The notes beneath the pieces are model-generated. The model saw only the letters and a program-made list of their open reading frames with translations, was not told the origin of the DNA and made no database searches. A stretch of 64,000 nt of DNA from an uncultured Ruminococcus sp. (GTDB taxonomy: Bacteria; Bacillota; Clostridia; Oscillospirales; Ruminococcaceae). Both the position numbers and the translations under genes were made by a program. The DNA is taken from the NCBI GenBank assembly GCA_910579955.1, contig CAJTWE010000007.1, positions 1 through 64,000 on the forward strand, in the 5' to 3' direction. Positions 43,378 through 53,165 of the stretch are shown here, in pieces (positions within the stretch are counted from its first letter, which is position 1; every line of letters begins with the position of its first letter).

Positions 43378-44225
43378 AGATCAGGCATATTTCCATCGGC
43401 AGAGTTATTGCAAAAACAGTTCAGTATGCTTTTCTTATTATAGGTACATTTTCATCACTTATTCCTATAGTGAGCTGCATAACAACAGCTTTTAAAAGTG
43501 ATGCCGAATACTATAATACAAGCGTTATGACTCTTCCAGATAATTGGTTTAATTTTGAAAACTTCAAAGTGGCATGGCAAGAAGCAAATATGGGCAGAGC
43601 ATTTCTCAATACTTTTATTATCCTTGCTTTTGTTCTAATTGGAAATACAATGCTTTCTGCAATGCTAGCCTATGTTCTTAATAGATTCAAGTTTAAAGGC
43701 AATACACTTATACGCAATTTGTTTATGGTAGCTGCACTTATTCCGGGCATAGCTACTCAAGTCACGGTTTATCAGATAATGAGTTCTCTACATCTTGTAA
43801 ATACAATGTACGGCTACATTTTTCTGATGCTTGGAACCGATATTATAGCAATTTACATTTTCATACAGTTCTTTGAGAACATTCCTGCCTCGCTGGATGA
43901 AGCGGCAATTTTGGATGGATGTAATTATTTTGGCGTATTTTTTCGCATTCTCCTGCCGCTTCTTAAACCAGCCATAGTAACATGTGCGATTCTCAAAGGT
44001 GTGAGTACATATAATGAATACTACATGGCTAATCTCTATTTACAGGATAAAAGCTTGTATCAAGTAGTCTCCACTTCACTTTACACATTTACAGGTCCTA
44101 TGGGAAATCAGTACAATTATATATGTGCAGGTGTGCTCATTACAATGATTCCTATAGTAGTGATTTTTATATTATGTCAAAGATATATATACGTTGGACT
44201 GACTCAGGGAGCAGTTAAAGAATAA
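43374..44225 (+). CDS. ABC sugar transporter permease 2 (MalG type)
   Basis: 283 residues, six membrane segments. EAA loop DEAAILDGCNYFGVFFRILLPLLK near 178-201. It starts within the end of permease 1 (ATGA). The GH130 gene follows 23 nt on with GGAGG. Confidence 0.93.
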   Translation: MKIRHISIGRVIAKTVQYAFLIIGTFSSLIPIVSCITTAFKSDAEYYNTSVMTLPDNWFNFENFKVAWQEANMGRAFLNTFIILAFVLIGNTMLSAMLAYVLNRFKFKGNTLIRNLFMVAALIPGIATQVTVYQIMSSLHLVNTMYGYIFLMLGTDIIAIYIFIQFFENIPASLDEAAILDGCNYFGVFFRILLPLLKPAIVTCAILKGVSTYNEYYMANLYLQDKSLYQVVSTSLYTFTGPMGNQYNYICAGVLITMIPIVVIFILCQRYIYVGLTQGAVKE

Positions 44226-44248
44226 TAAATATACGGAGGAAAAGAATT

Positions 44249-45268
44249 ATGAGCATTAAGCTTATAGGTACAGGATGTCTGCCAAATATTCCATGGCAGG
44301 ATAAACCAGAGGGGTGTTCAGCGCCGATTTGGCGTTACAATGAAAATCCCATTATAAATAGAAATCCTATTGAAGGCGTTGCAAGAATATTTAATAGTGC
44401 AGTAATGCCTTATGAAAATGGTTTTATTGGAGTATTCCGTGGAGAACAAGTAAATGGCATACCATTTATTTATCTTGGAAGAAGCAGAGACGGAATTCAG
44501 TGGGTATTTGAAAAAGAAAAAATACAATTTACAGATGAAAACGGCAAGCCATTTATGCCAGACTACGCATATGATCCACGCCTTGTAAAAATAGATGATA
44601 CTTACTATATCATCTGGTGTCAGGATGCATATGGGGCTGCAATAGGAATGGCAAAGACAACTGACTTTAAAGTATTTACTCGTGTAGAAAATCCATTTCT
44701 ACCTTTTAATAGAAATGCAGTTCTTTTCCCAAGAAGAGTAGGAGGAAACTTCATGCTTCTTTCACGTCCAAGTGATAGTGGTCATACACCATTTGGTGAT
44801 ATTTTCCTTAGCGAGAGTAAAGATATGGAGTTCTGGGGTAGACACAGACACGTAATGGGAAAAAGCGGACGCTGGTGGGAAAATTTAAAAATTGGCAGCG
44901 GTTCAGCTCCAATTGAAACAAGCGAAGGCTGGCTTCTCTTATATCATGGCGTAACAAATACCTGTAATGGTTTTGTATACAGCATGGGCGGCGCTATTCT
45001 GGATATAGATGAACCGTCCAAAGTGAAATATAGATGCGAAAACTTTTTGCTTACTCCTGAAGAATGGTATGAAGAAAGAGGATTTGTACCAAATGTATGT
45101 TTTCCATGCGCAGCAATTTCCGATGAAGAAACCGGAAGAATTGCAATTTACTATGGCTGTGCAGACAGCTATGTTGGACTTGCTTTTACCACCGTCAATG
45201 AGGTCGTTGAGTATATCCGTATGCACGATGCTGCAAGTGACGATGACCGTAGCGATGGAAGAAAATGA
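44249..45268 (+). CDS. GH130 beta-1,4-mannooligosaccharide phosphorylase (subfamily 2 type)
   Basis: 339 residues. A five-blade propeller enzyme with the GH130_2 landmarks: IPWQDKPEGCSAPIWRY, VARIFNSAVMPYENGF, the catalytic Asp in YAYDPRLV, PFNRNAVLFPR, LLSRPSDSGHTPFGDIF, FWGRHRHVM and NVCFPCAA...RIAIYYGCAD. It uses phosphate to release mannose-1-phosphate from beta-1,4-mannosides in the cytoplasm. No signal peptide, in keeping with action after import. Substrate chain length cannot be read; mannosyl-glucose (subfamily 1) is less likely because of the short N-terminus. Confidence 0.92.
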   Translation: MSIKLIGTGCLPNIPWQDKPEGCSAPIWRYNENPIINRNPIEGVARIFNSAVMPYENGFIGVFRGEQVNGIPFIYLGRSRDGIQWVFEKEKIQFTDENGKPFMPDYAYDPRLVKIDDTYYIIWCQDAYGAAIGMAKTTDFKVFTRVENPFLPFNRNAVLFPRRVGGNFMLLSRPSDSGHTPFGDIFLSESKDMEFWGRHRHVMGKSGRWWENLKIGSGSAPIETSEGWLLLYHGVTNTCNGFVYSMGGAILDIDEPSKVKYRCENFLLTPEEWYEERGFVPNVCFPCAAISDEETGRIAIYYGCADSYVGLAFTTVNEVVEYIRMHDAASDDDRSDGRK

Positions 45269-45614
45269 ATACGGAAAAGTAAACTAAAGGTTTGTATTAT
45301 AAGTGAAAAAATTTGAAGAGAGCATTTTCCCTTCTGGCTTTCTTTAAATGATACACATTATCACAACCTAATATTAAAACCGAAAATTTTAAGCAGCCGT
45401 ATTCTATAGTTTGTCTCTGAGATGGCAATGGCTTTTGAAGCGTGATGATCTGCGTCAAGTAGATAGGTGCATATCAGTTTCTTATTGACCATTGCCAGGG
45501 CAGAGATTCAAGCGATATAAACTAATTGATAAATATAGGTACTTATGCAGGGGATTGACTGAAATTAATTCTTCTGCTTGAAAATATATTAATGATTTTT
45601 GGGAGGAAATCACT
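45269..45614 (+). other. 346-bp leader region before the first mannanase
   Basis: No gene. It holds the paired RNA-like element at 45414-45506 and AT-rich DNA on both sides. No clean consensus promoter found. GGGAGG precedes the start at 45615. Confidence 0.5.
45414..45506 (+). ncRNA. candidate structured leader RNA
   Basis: TCTCTG (45414-45419) pairs with CAGAGA (45501-45506). After a 3 x 3 internal loop (AGA/GGG), TGGCAATGG (45423-45431) pairs with CCATTGCCA (45489-45497). Inside are smaller pairings, such as ATCT/AGAT and TGAT/ATCA. Outer stems plus a purine internal loop and a 57-nt core look like a cis-regulatory RNA. No known riboswitch class recognised. The gene start is about 108 nt downstream. 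Confidence 0.45.
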
Positions 45615-48326
45615 ATGAAAAAAATGATTGCACTCGTAAGCGGCCTTGTACTAGGGATCAGTTCAATGGCAAGCGGAGTATCGGGAAATGTTATTGCAAA
45701 TGCCGCAGATGATAACAGAACCGGATTTGTTACTACTAATGGCACACAGTTTATGTTAGACGGTTCTACTTTCTATTATGCTGGTACTAATAACTACTAC
45801 ATAAACTTTAAGCCACAGTATGATGTTGATCAGGTAATGGAAGACGCTGCAGCAATGGGTCTTAAAGTTATCCGTACATGGGGACACCTTGATGCAGGTG
45901 TTATTACTGATGAGGTAAACAATGACGGATATACTGTTTTTACCGGCAGTGTAGATGGTCCTGGTGAAAAAGAAGGCGTTTACTACCAGTATTTCGATGA
46001 AGAGTTAGGACGTCCAGTTGTTAATGAAGGCAAAAATGGTCTTGAAAAACTTGACTATGCACTTTATAAAGCAGAACAAGAAGGTCTTCGTGTCCTTATA
46101 ACATTTACCAATAACTGGGAAGCATTTGGCGGTATGGCACAGTATGTAAAGTGGGCACAACTTGCTGGAGAAAATGTAAATGGTCATGACGATTTTTATA
46201 CGAATGAAACTATAAAGGGTTGGTATAAGGATTATATCGAAACTCTTCTTAACCATAAAAATGTATATACAGGTGAAAAGTATAAAGACGATCCAAATGT
46301 CTTTTCATGGGAACTTGCCAACGAACCAAGATGTGAATCAGATGCCGGCTGCGAAAACAATATAGTAGCAGATTGGGCTGCTGAAATGGCAGAATTTGTA
46401 AAGTCTATTGACAGCAACCATATGCTGGCTGTCGGAGATGAAGGTTTCTATAATTATGGATACAATGATTTCCCAGAGGGAGATCATAAGTATGTATATC
46501 ACGGAAGCTCTGGTATTGATTGGCTTTCTCTTATAGATATCCCGAATATCGACTATGGAACGATACACATCTATTGTGATCAGTGGGGACTTACAAAAGA
46601 TCAGGGCAACTTCTGGTTCAAAAAGCACGGTGAGGACGCATCTGCTGCAAATAAACCGGTAATCGTTGAAGAGTTTGGCTGGAAGGATCGTGAAGAGCGT
46701 GCAGATGTATATTCCGAGTGGTTTGATATTTTTGAGGGAAATACATATGATGGAGTCGAATATGCCGGTACTAACTATTGGATGATAGCATCTCTTACAA
46801 CTGATGGAACTCTGTATCCTGACTATGATACATATACTGTATATTACAAAGGCGATACAAATGGTAATCCCACCCAAGAGGCATGTGATGTTATTATGGC
46901 ACATGCAGATCGTATGGCAGCGAAAAATTCTGAAAACAGCATCACTCCAAAGAAAGTAGATTACGATATTGTAAAGCCTGCTGATATGACATTTAAAGCC
47001 ACTTTGGAAATGGGCAAAATATCTGGTCTTGAATTCAATGGCAAAGTTCTTACAGAAGGCACTGATTATACAATCAATGATACAACTATTACACTTTCAT
47101 CATCTGTATTAAGTGGACTTGAACTTGGAAGCTACAAGCTTACACTTCTGACAACAGCAGGTATTCAGCCTACAGTACTTATTCGTGTGTATAACTCACA
47201 GACAGAAGAAGCAGAACGCAGTATTATCGATGATTTTGAAAGCTACAATGACAATGCAGATATATCATCAGCATATTCTCGAAACAGCAGTGGTGATACA
47301 TTAAATATTTCTCTTGAAGCAGAGCATGTGAAAAATGGCGATGCAGCTATGAAATATGAATACAGCGTAGCAAACGGCGGCCCTGGTTACTGCGGTGCAA
47401 CAAAAAATCTTGCAAGCGCTGACTGGAACGGTTTTGACGGAATCAAATTCTGGCTTCTTTCTGATGGCAGTAACCGTGAAACAACCATTCAATTTGTAGA
47501 TGGTGCAGGCGCATACTGGGAAAGCATTCAGAAAGTAACAGCAGAAGAAGGCTGGACAGAAGTGAAGATCCCATTCTCTGATTTTAATAATCAGCAGTGG
47601 GGCGTGCAATCAGAAACTCCAACACTTGAAGGTGTAAAGGAAATATCTATTTATGCTGGTCAAAACGGAAATCCTGGAACTGGAGTTTGGTACTTTGATG
47701 ACATTGGTTTATACAAAAATGGAGGAGAAGTCATTATTCCTGATGCAGAAGCAGTTAATACAGCAGCAACATTTGATGGCAAGAATCCTTCTGATGTAAT
47801 ATTCACCATTATTACAAACGGTCATGCCCTGAAAGGTATTGAATGCAATAGTACAAAACTGGTACAAGGTACAGATTTTGCTGTAAACGGCAGCCAATTC
47901 CGTTTCAATCAGTATTACTTGGAAAGCCTTGCATCTGGAACTTATAGCTATAATATCAGTTTTGCAACTTGCCCTGATATAATAGTAACAATAACTGTAA
48001 GTGATACTAATGGAAGCGTGACAACAACAACTACTACAACCAGTACATCAACAGAAACAACCACTACAGAAACAGTTACTACTACTTCAACAAGTGCTGT
48101 TATTCCTGAAAACGTTAAATACGGCGACGTAAATATAGACAGTAAGATCACAATGGTCGACATGGTTTATATGAATAAATATCTTACAGGCGTTATTAAA
48201 TTTAACGAACAGCAGCTTGCAAACGGTGACTGCGCTAAGAACGGAGCTGTAGATTCAGGAGACGCTTCCGCTCTGCTACTGTTTATGGGAGAAAGAGTTG
48301 ACTCACTTCCGGTTATACCTGAGTAA
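45615..48326 (+). CDS. cellulosomal GH5 (subfamily 7 type) endo-beta-mannanase with dockerin
   Basis: 903 residues. Signal peptide 1-31 (ends ANA). GH5 catalytic domain about 37-435: VTTNGTQFMLDGSTFYYAGTNN opening, acid/base Glu237 in WELANEPR, nucleophile in VEEFGW (352/353). Then X2-like Ig module (about 459-527), CBM11-like carbohydrate-binding module (about 535-702), second X2-like module (715-796), Thr/Ser linker and type I dockerin 835-903 with two calcium loops (GDVNIDSKITMVD; NGDCAKNGAVDSGD). Secreted, attaches to a cohesin scaffold, cuts mannan backbone. It lies 346 bp after the GH130 gene. Confidence 0.92.
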   Translation: MKKMIALVSGLVLGISSMASGVSGNVIANAADDNRTGFVTTNGTQFMLDGSTFYYAGTNNYYINFKPQYDVDQVMEDAAAMGLKVIRTWGHLDAGVITDEVNNDGYTVFTGSVDGPGEKEGVYYQYFDEELGRPVVNEGKNGLEKLDYALYKAEQEGLRVLITFTNNWEAFGGMAQYVKWAQLAGENVNGHDDFYTNETIKGWYKDYIETLLNHKNVYTGEKYKDDPNVFSWELANEPRCESDAGCENNIVADWAAEMAEFVKSIDSNHMLAVGDEGFYNYGYNDFPEGDHKYVYHGSSGIDWLSLIDIPNIDYGTIHIYCDQWGLTKDQGNFWFKKHGEDASAANKPVIVEEFGWKDREERADVYSEWFDIFEGNTYDGVEYAGTNYWMIASLTTDGTLYPDYDTYTVYYKGDTNGNPTQEACDVIMAHADRMAAKNSENSITPKKVDYDIVKPADMTFKATLEMGKISGLEFNGKVLTEGTDYTINDTTITLSSSVLSGLELGSYKLTLLTTAGIQPTVLIRVYNSQTEEAERSIIDDFESYNDNADISSAYSRNSSGDTLNISLEAEHVKNGDAAMKYEYSVANGGPGYCGATKNLASADWNGFDGIKFWLLSDGSNRETTIQFVDGAGAYWESIQKVTAEEGWTEVKIPFSDFNNQQWGVQSETPTLEGVKEISIYAGQNGNPGTGVWYFDDIGLYKNGGEVIIPDAEAVNTAATFDGKNPSDVIFTIITNGHALKGIECNSTKLVQGTDFAVNGSQFRFNQYYLESLASGTYSYNISFATCPDIIVTITVSDTNGSVTTTTTTTSTSTETTTTETVTTTSTSAVIPENVKYGDVNIDSKITMVDMVYMNKYLTGVIKFNEQQLANGDCAKNGAVDSGDASALLLFMGERVDSLPVIPE

Positions 48327-48389
48327 AACTCAATGTTTGTCATTAATTCATACCGATAATAAGCAACATGGATAAAAAAGGAGTAAATA

Positions 48390-50738
48390 ATGAAACTTAT
48401 CAAGAAAATGGCATCTATCAGCATTGCTGCTGCACTTGAAATCGGCTGTATGTGTGGTACATTATCTGCTGATATACAGGGCATTGCAGCAGAAAGCACA
48501 GTTCCAGAGGGAATAGTTTATACAGATGGCACACATTTTATGTGTGATGGTGAGCCGTTCTACTTTGCAGGCTGTAACTCTTACGATCTTTTCACATTGG
48601 GTGATGGCTCAAGCAACGCTACACTAGAAGATATCGAAACAAAGTTTATGTACAAAGATCAAATAGATAGCCGTATGAAGCAAATGGCTGATAATGGTGT
48701 AACAGTTCTGCGTACATGGGGCTTTTCCAATGAAACATGGCACGGATTTGAACTAAGTCCTGGTGAATATAGCGAAGCAGAATTTATGTTGTTTGATTAT
48801 ATCATGTATTCTGCTCAGGAGCACGACATTCGTGTTATTATTACTCTAGAAAACTATTGGGAAGCATATGGTGGTATTGATAAAAAATTAAGCTGGGCTG
48901 GCCTGACAGGAGGAAGTCACGAGAATCGTGCTCAATACTTTACCAATGAACAGTGCAAACAGTGGTATAAGGATTACGTAAAATATTTTGCGGAACGTAC
49001 AAATTATTTTACAGGTGAGCAATATAAAGATGATCCAACTTTGTTTGCATGGGATTTGATGAATGAGCCTCGCTATCAGGATGCAGGGGAGGACAGTACA
49101 GGTCTTACACTTCGTGCATGGGTAGATGAAATGGGCGAATATATCAAGTCAATAGACACAAATCATATGGTATATGCAGGCCTTGAAGGTCATGGAAATA
49201 AATATAATTTCGGTGGCGATGAAGGTAACCCATTTGTTTATATTCAGCAATCACCATATATTGACTTTTGTTCAGCTCACCCATACCCTGATGAACACTG
49301 GGCAAATATGACTCCAGAGGATACAAAAACTACAATGATTCAATGGATTGAGGATTCACATAATGTAGTTGGAAAGCCTTTTGTTGTAACTGAATTCAAT
49401 GTCCATTCTTCTCTCTCAGCGGAGGAGTATGAGGAATACTGGCGAGCAGTTTTTGATACAATTGAGGAATATGATGCTGCCGGCGGTTTGTTCTGGGAAT
49501 TCAATGATCGTATGCTCAGCGGATTTACTGTTATGGACGGCGATCCTATTCTGAAATACTTTAAACAGCATTCAGACAATATGAAAAATAAAGCACCAAT
49601 GAATAGTCTTTCTGCTAAGGTAAAAACTGTTAATATAGATGAGCCTTCTGCATTAGAACTTACTTACCTTATCATGACAGGTGATGCTGCTGGACTACAG
49701 ATAGATGATAACGCTCTTACTGCTGATGAAGATTATACTATGTCAGATGGCAAAATCACAATTTCACTGAATGCAGTTTCAAAGCTTAGCGTCGGCATGC
49801 ATACAATAAAGCTTATTACTACAGATGGAAATCAGCCTACAGTTAAGATCGAAGTTTATAGTAAAGCATCTCAAGAAGCAAAACGCAGCATTATTGACGA
49901 TTTCGAAAACTATGATGATAATAATGCCATTTCAACTGCATATGCTAGAAATAAAAGCGGTGATGAACTGAATATTTCTCTGGAAACAGAAAATATAAAA
50001 AATGGCAATGCAGCTATGAAATATGAATACAGCGTAGCAAACGGTGGCCCTGGCTATTGCGGTGCAACAAAAAATCTCGCAAGTGCTGACTGGAGCGGTT
50101 TTGACGGAATCAAATCCTGGATTCTCTCTGATGGAAGTAATCGTGAAACAACCATTCAATTTGTAGATGGTGCAGGCGCATACTGGGAAAGTATTCAGAA
50201 AGTAACAGCAGAAGAAGGCTGGACAGAAGTAAAGATCCCATTCTCTGATTTTAATAATCAGCAGTGGGGCGTACAGTCAGAAACCCCAACACTTGAAGGT
50301 GTAAAGGAAATATCTATTTATGCTGGCCCAAACGGAAATCCTGGTACTGGTGTTTGGTACTTTGATGACATTGGTTTATACAAAGATGGGGGAGAAGTTG
50401 TAACAACTACTGAATCAACAACAACTACCACAAATACTGAAACAACAACAACTACTACAGCAACAGAAACAACAGCTACAGAAACTAATACTACTACATC
50501 AACAAGTGCTGTTGTTCCTGAAAACGTTAAATACGGCGACGTAAATATAGACGGTAAGATCACAATGGTAGATATGGTTTATATGAATAAATATCTGACA
50601 GGCGCTGTTAAGTTTAACGAACAGCAGCTTGCAAATGGTGACTGCGCTAAGAACGGAGTTGTAGATTCAGGAGATGCTTCTGCTCTGTTACTGTTCATGG
50701 GAGAAAGAATTACCTCACTTCCGGTTATACCTAAATAA
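48390..50738 (+). CDS. second cellulosomal GH5 mannanase-like enzyme with dockerin
   Basis: 782 residues. Signal peptide about 1-34. GH5 catalytic domain about 40-395 with Glu226 in WDLMNEPR (acid/base) and Glu335 in VVTEFNV (nucleophile); its opening (TDGTHFMCDGEPFYFAGCNSYDL) is again of the GH5_7 mannanase kind. One X2-like module (about 406-491), CBM11-like module (500-669), Thr-rich linker (670-712) and dockerin 714-782. From the CBM to the C-terminus it is nearly the same as the upstream gene, while the catalytic parts differ. It lacks the second X2. Starts 63 nt after the first enzyme; AAAGGAG upstream. Confidence 0.9.
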   Translation: MKLIKKMASISIAAALEIGCMCGTLSADIQGIAAESTVPEGIVYTDGTHFMCDGEPFYFAGCNSYDLFTLGDGSSNATLEDIETKFMYKDQIDSRMKQMADNGVTVLRTWGFSNETWHGFELSPGEYSEAEFMLFDYIMYSAQEHDIRVIITLENYWEAYGGIDKKLSWAGLTGGSHENRAQYFTNEQCKQWYKDYVKYFAERTNYFTGEQYKDDPTLFAWDLMNEPRYQDAGEDSTGLTLRAWVDEMGEYIKSIDTNHMVYAGLEGHGNKYNFGGDEGNPFVYIQQSPYIDFCSAHPYPDEHWANMTPEDTKTTMIQWIEDSHNVVGKPFVVTEFNVHSSLSAEEYEEYWRAVFDTIEEYDAAGGLFWEFNDRMLSGFTVMDGDPILKYFKQHSDNMKNKAPMNSLSAKVKTVNIDEPSALELTYLIMTGDAAGLQIDDNALTADEDYTMSDGKITISLNAVSKLSVGMHTIKLITTDGNQPTVKIEVYSKASQEAKRSIIDDFENYDDNNAISTAYARNKSGDELNISLETENIKNGNAAMKYEYSVANGGPGYCGATKNLASADWSGFDGIKSWILSDGSNRETTIQFVDGAGAYWESIQKVTAEEGWTEVKIPFSDFNNQQWGVQSETPTLEGVKEISIYAGPNGNPGTGVWYFDDIGLYKDGGEVVTTTESTTTTTNTETTTTTTATETTATETNTTTSTSAVVPENVKYGDVNIDGKITMVDMVYMNKYLTGAVKFNEQQLANGDCAKNGVVDSGDASALLLFMGERITSLPVIPK

Positions 50739-50756
50739 AACCTAATATATTAAATC

Positions 50757-50789
50757 AAAACCGCTGTGACTAAAAATCACAGCGGTTTT
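50757..50789. terminator. bidirectional terminator
   Basis: AAAACCGCTGTGA/TCACAGCGGTTTT, 7-nt loop, between convergent genes; T runs on both exits. Confidence 0.9.
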
Positions 50790-50820
50790 GATTTTTTAGA
50801 AGAGTATCATCAGTTTAACA

Positions 50821-52614
50821 TCAAACCGTTTCTCCATTTGCAATTCTCTCTGCCAAATCATTCAAATAAACCCATCTATCCATTTTTTCAGAAAGATTGA
50901 CTTCAAGCGATTCTTTTTTATCTGACAGTTCTTGAAGCTTTAAATAATCTGATGAACATTCTGCTATTTCTTTTTCAATATCTGTTATCTGACATTCAAG
51001 GTTTGCTATATCATCATCAATAGTCTCAAATTCTCTTTGTTCATTAAAAGAAAACTTCAACTTTTTCTTTCCCTTAAAAGTGCGCTCTTTCTTTTCAGAT
51101 ATATTCTTTGATTTTTCTGGTACTATTTTATCTGCACATACCTTTTCTGCATAGTCACTGTAATTTCCATTGTATCGCACGATTATTCCATCGCCTTGGA
51201 ATTCCCAGATTTCTTTTACTGTTTTATCAAGAAAATATCGGTCATGTGATATAGCAATAACTGCACCATTGAAATTATTAATATAATTCTCTAAAATCGT
51301 AAGAGTTTCTATATCAAGATCATTTGTAGGCTCATCAAGCAGGAGGATATTAGGAGCAGTCATAAGGATCTTTAAAAGATACAGTCTCTTTCTTTCGCCA
51401 CCTGAAAGCTTTTCAATTTTATTCCATTGAAGTTCAGGGGTAAACAAAAATCTTTCAAGCATTTTTTCCGCTGATATAGTACCATCAACAGTCTTTATAT
51501 TATCAGCAGTTTCTTTTATATATTCAATTACTTTTTGTGATGGATTCATGTTTTCGCACTCCTGCGAAAAATATCCTATCTGCACCGTATCACCAATTGT
51601 AATAGTACCACTGTCTTGAGATAATTGTCCAGCTATCATTTTTATCAATGTACTTTTTCCAATACCATTATGACCAACTATTCCAATTCTGGCATCCCTT
51701 GAAAGCGTACACGAAAAATTATTTATAAGCTTCCTGTTTCCTATAGATTTAGATATATTATCCAATTCAATAGTTTTCTTCCCAAGTCTTGAAGAAACAG
51801 ACTGCAATTGCAGCTTCTCTGTTTCTTCAGGTTTTTTTCTATTTTCCAGCTCATAAAATCTTTCAATTCTGTCCTTTGATTTTGTTCCTCTAGCACGAAC
51901 GCCTCTTCTTATCCATTCCAACTCCTGTCGATACAATGTACGATTTTTGCGTTCTTTTGTTTCTGCATCAGCTTCACGCTGTGCTTTATATTCAAGGTAT
52001 GTACTATAGTTACCGTTGCATTCAAAAATATTGCCCTTGTCTACTTCAATAATTTTATGAGTTATACTATTAAGAAAATATCTGTCATGTGTTACCATAA
52101 CGATTGCACCACGATATTTTTTCAAATATTCTTCAAGCAACTGTACTGTCTCATTGTCGATATGGTTAGTTGGCTCATCAATAAGCAATACATCACTCGG
52201 CTGAATAAGTGCAGATGCTATTCCTGCACGTCTTCTTTCACCACCGGACAGCTCACTAATATCCCTTGTGAAATCAGTTATACCAAATTTTCCAAGTATG
52301 GATTTAGTTTCAAATTCCTTTGATTCCTTTAAATCAGCAGGGAGATGAAGCATCACCTGTTCAAGTACGCTGCCATGTTCTTCAAACGCCGGTATCTGTG
52401 GAAGATATGATATTTTTATTCCATTTGTTCGTATTACTGATCCGCTGTCAGGTTTTTCTTCTCCGGCAAGAATTCTGAGAAGCGTAGATTTACCAGTTCC
52501 ATTGATTCCTATAATTCCAACTTTATCGCCTTCATTTAAAAAGAATGAGACATTATCCAGAACCTTACGTTCCATATATGTTTTTGAAATGTTCTGTGCT
52601 GATAATAATATCAT
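50821..52614 (-). CDS. ABC-F family ATPase (Uup type)
   Basis: 597 residues with two nucleotide-binding domains and no membrane part. Walker A GINGTGKST and GHNGIGKST; signature LSGGERRR and LSGGERKR; LIDEPTNHID and LLDEPTNDLD. A linker helix (about 215-290) would enter the ribosomal E site, and a C-terminal coiled coil (about 520-597) resembles Uup. The family acts on stalled or antibiotic-bound ribosomes. Whether this is housekeeping or a resistance factor cannot be told. GAGAGGAG upstream of the ATG. Confidence 0.9.
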   Translation of the reverse strand: MILLSAQNISKTYMERKVLDNVSFFLNEGDKVGIIGINGTGKSTLLRILAGEEKPDSGSVIRTNGIKISYLPQIPAFEEHGSVLEQVMLHLPADLKESKEFETKSILGKFGITDFTRDISELSGGERRRAGIASALIQPSDVLLIDEPTNHIDNETVQLLEEYLKKYRGAIVMVTHDRYFLNSITHKIIEVDKGNIFECNGNYSTYLEYKAQREADAETKERKNRTLYRQELEWIRRGVRARGTKSKDRIERFYELENRKKPEETEKLQLQSVSSRLGKKTIELDNISKSIGNRKLINNFSCTLSRDARIGIVGHNGIGKSTLIKMIAGQLSQDSGTITIGDTVQIGYFSQECENMNPSQKVIEYIKETADNIKTVDGTISAEKMLERFLFTPELQWNKIEKLSGGERKRLYLLKILMTAPNILLLDEPTNDLDIETLTILENYINNFNGAVIAISHDRYFLDKTVKEIWEFQGDGIIVRYNGNYSDYAEKVCADKIVPEKSKNISEKKERTFKGKKKLKFSFNEQREFETIDDDIANLECQITDIEKEIAECSSDYLKLQELSDKKESLEVNLSEKMDRWVYLNDLAERIANGETV

Positions 52615-52697
52615 TGTTTAATTTGTACTCCTCTCATAATTGGTAAGATATTAATTTAAATAGCAGGGACATTACCTTGAAATTTTTCCAAGACGTT

Positions 52698-52849
52698 CTA
52701 ATCTTGAAGAAATTGCTCCTCGACTTCTATAATGCTCTTATGACATCCGGCTGATTGCAAGAATCATAAGTAGGAAGATTTTTTCCAGTTACAGGATCTA
52801 TGCCGTCAGCAAGATCTTTTATAATCTTTTTTGCATTTTCTATATTCAT
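52698..52849 (-). pseudogene. remnant of a small gene
   Basis: From the ATG at 52849 (GGATG upstream), 40 codons read MNIENAKKIIKDLADGIDPV... and end at TAG 52727. A shift of one base there opens a frame (IIEVEEQFLQD) that continues to 52698. The opening resembles a small clostridial protein motif (LA-GI-P-TGE-LPEDS) that is normally longer. It is probably a truncated, frameshifted copy. The rest of the 52615-53165 gap is AT-rich with no other gene. Confidence 0.4.
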
Positions 52850-53165
52850 TATTATGTTTACATCCTATATTTTTATCTATATTATATCATATTTTATACA
52901 GAAATGTCAATTCTCTGCTTATGATTAATCTGATTATACCGCATAAATAATAAAGAAAAATAAAAAGATATAGCTATGACAGTTTGTTAATAAAACATAC
53001 ATTTATAGCTTCTTGAAATTAGGCTTTGTAATATGCTAAACTATATCAATATTTAGTTTGAGCTAACATAAATTCATAACCATTATTTATTAATATGCTT
53101 CATGTATTATTTTGTTATAAATTAATATAGATAATTTAAATGGTTATAGAATGGAATGAATAATA

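Noticed and set aside
45269..45614. Cyclic-di-GMP or cobalamin riboswitch in the mannanase leader
   Set aside because: The conserved cores of those classes are not present; only a generic paired structure is seen.
48003..48103. ACA/ACT-rich repeats resembling a microsatellite or CRISPR-like tract
   Set aside because: They encode the Thr-rich linker in frame; there are no spacers.
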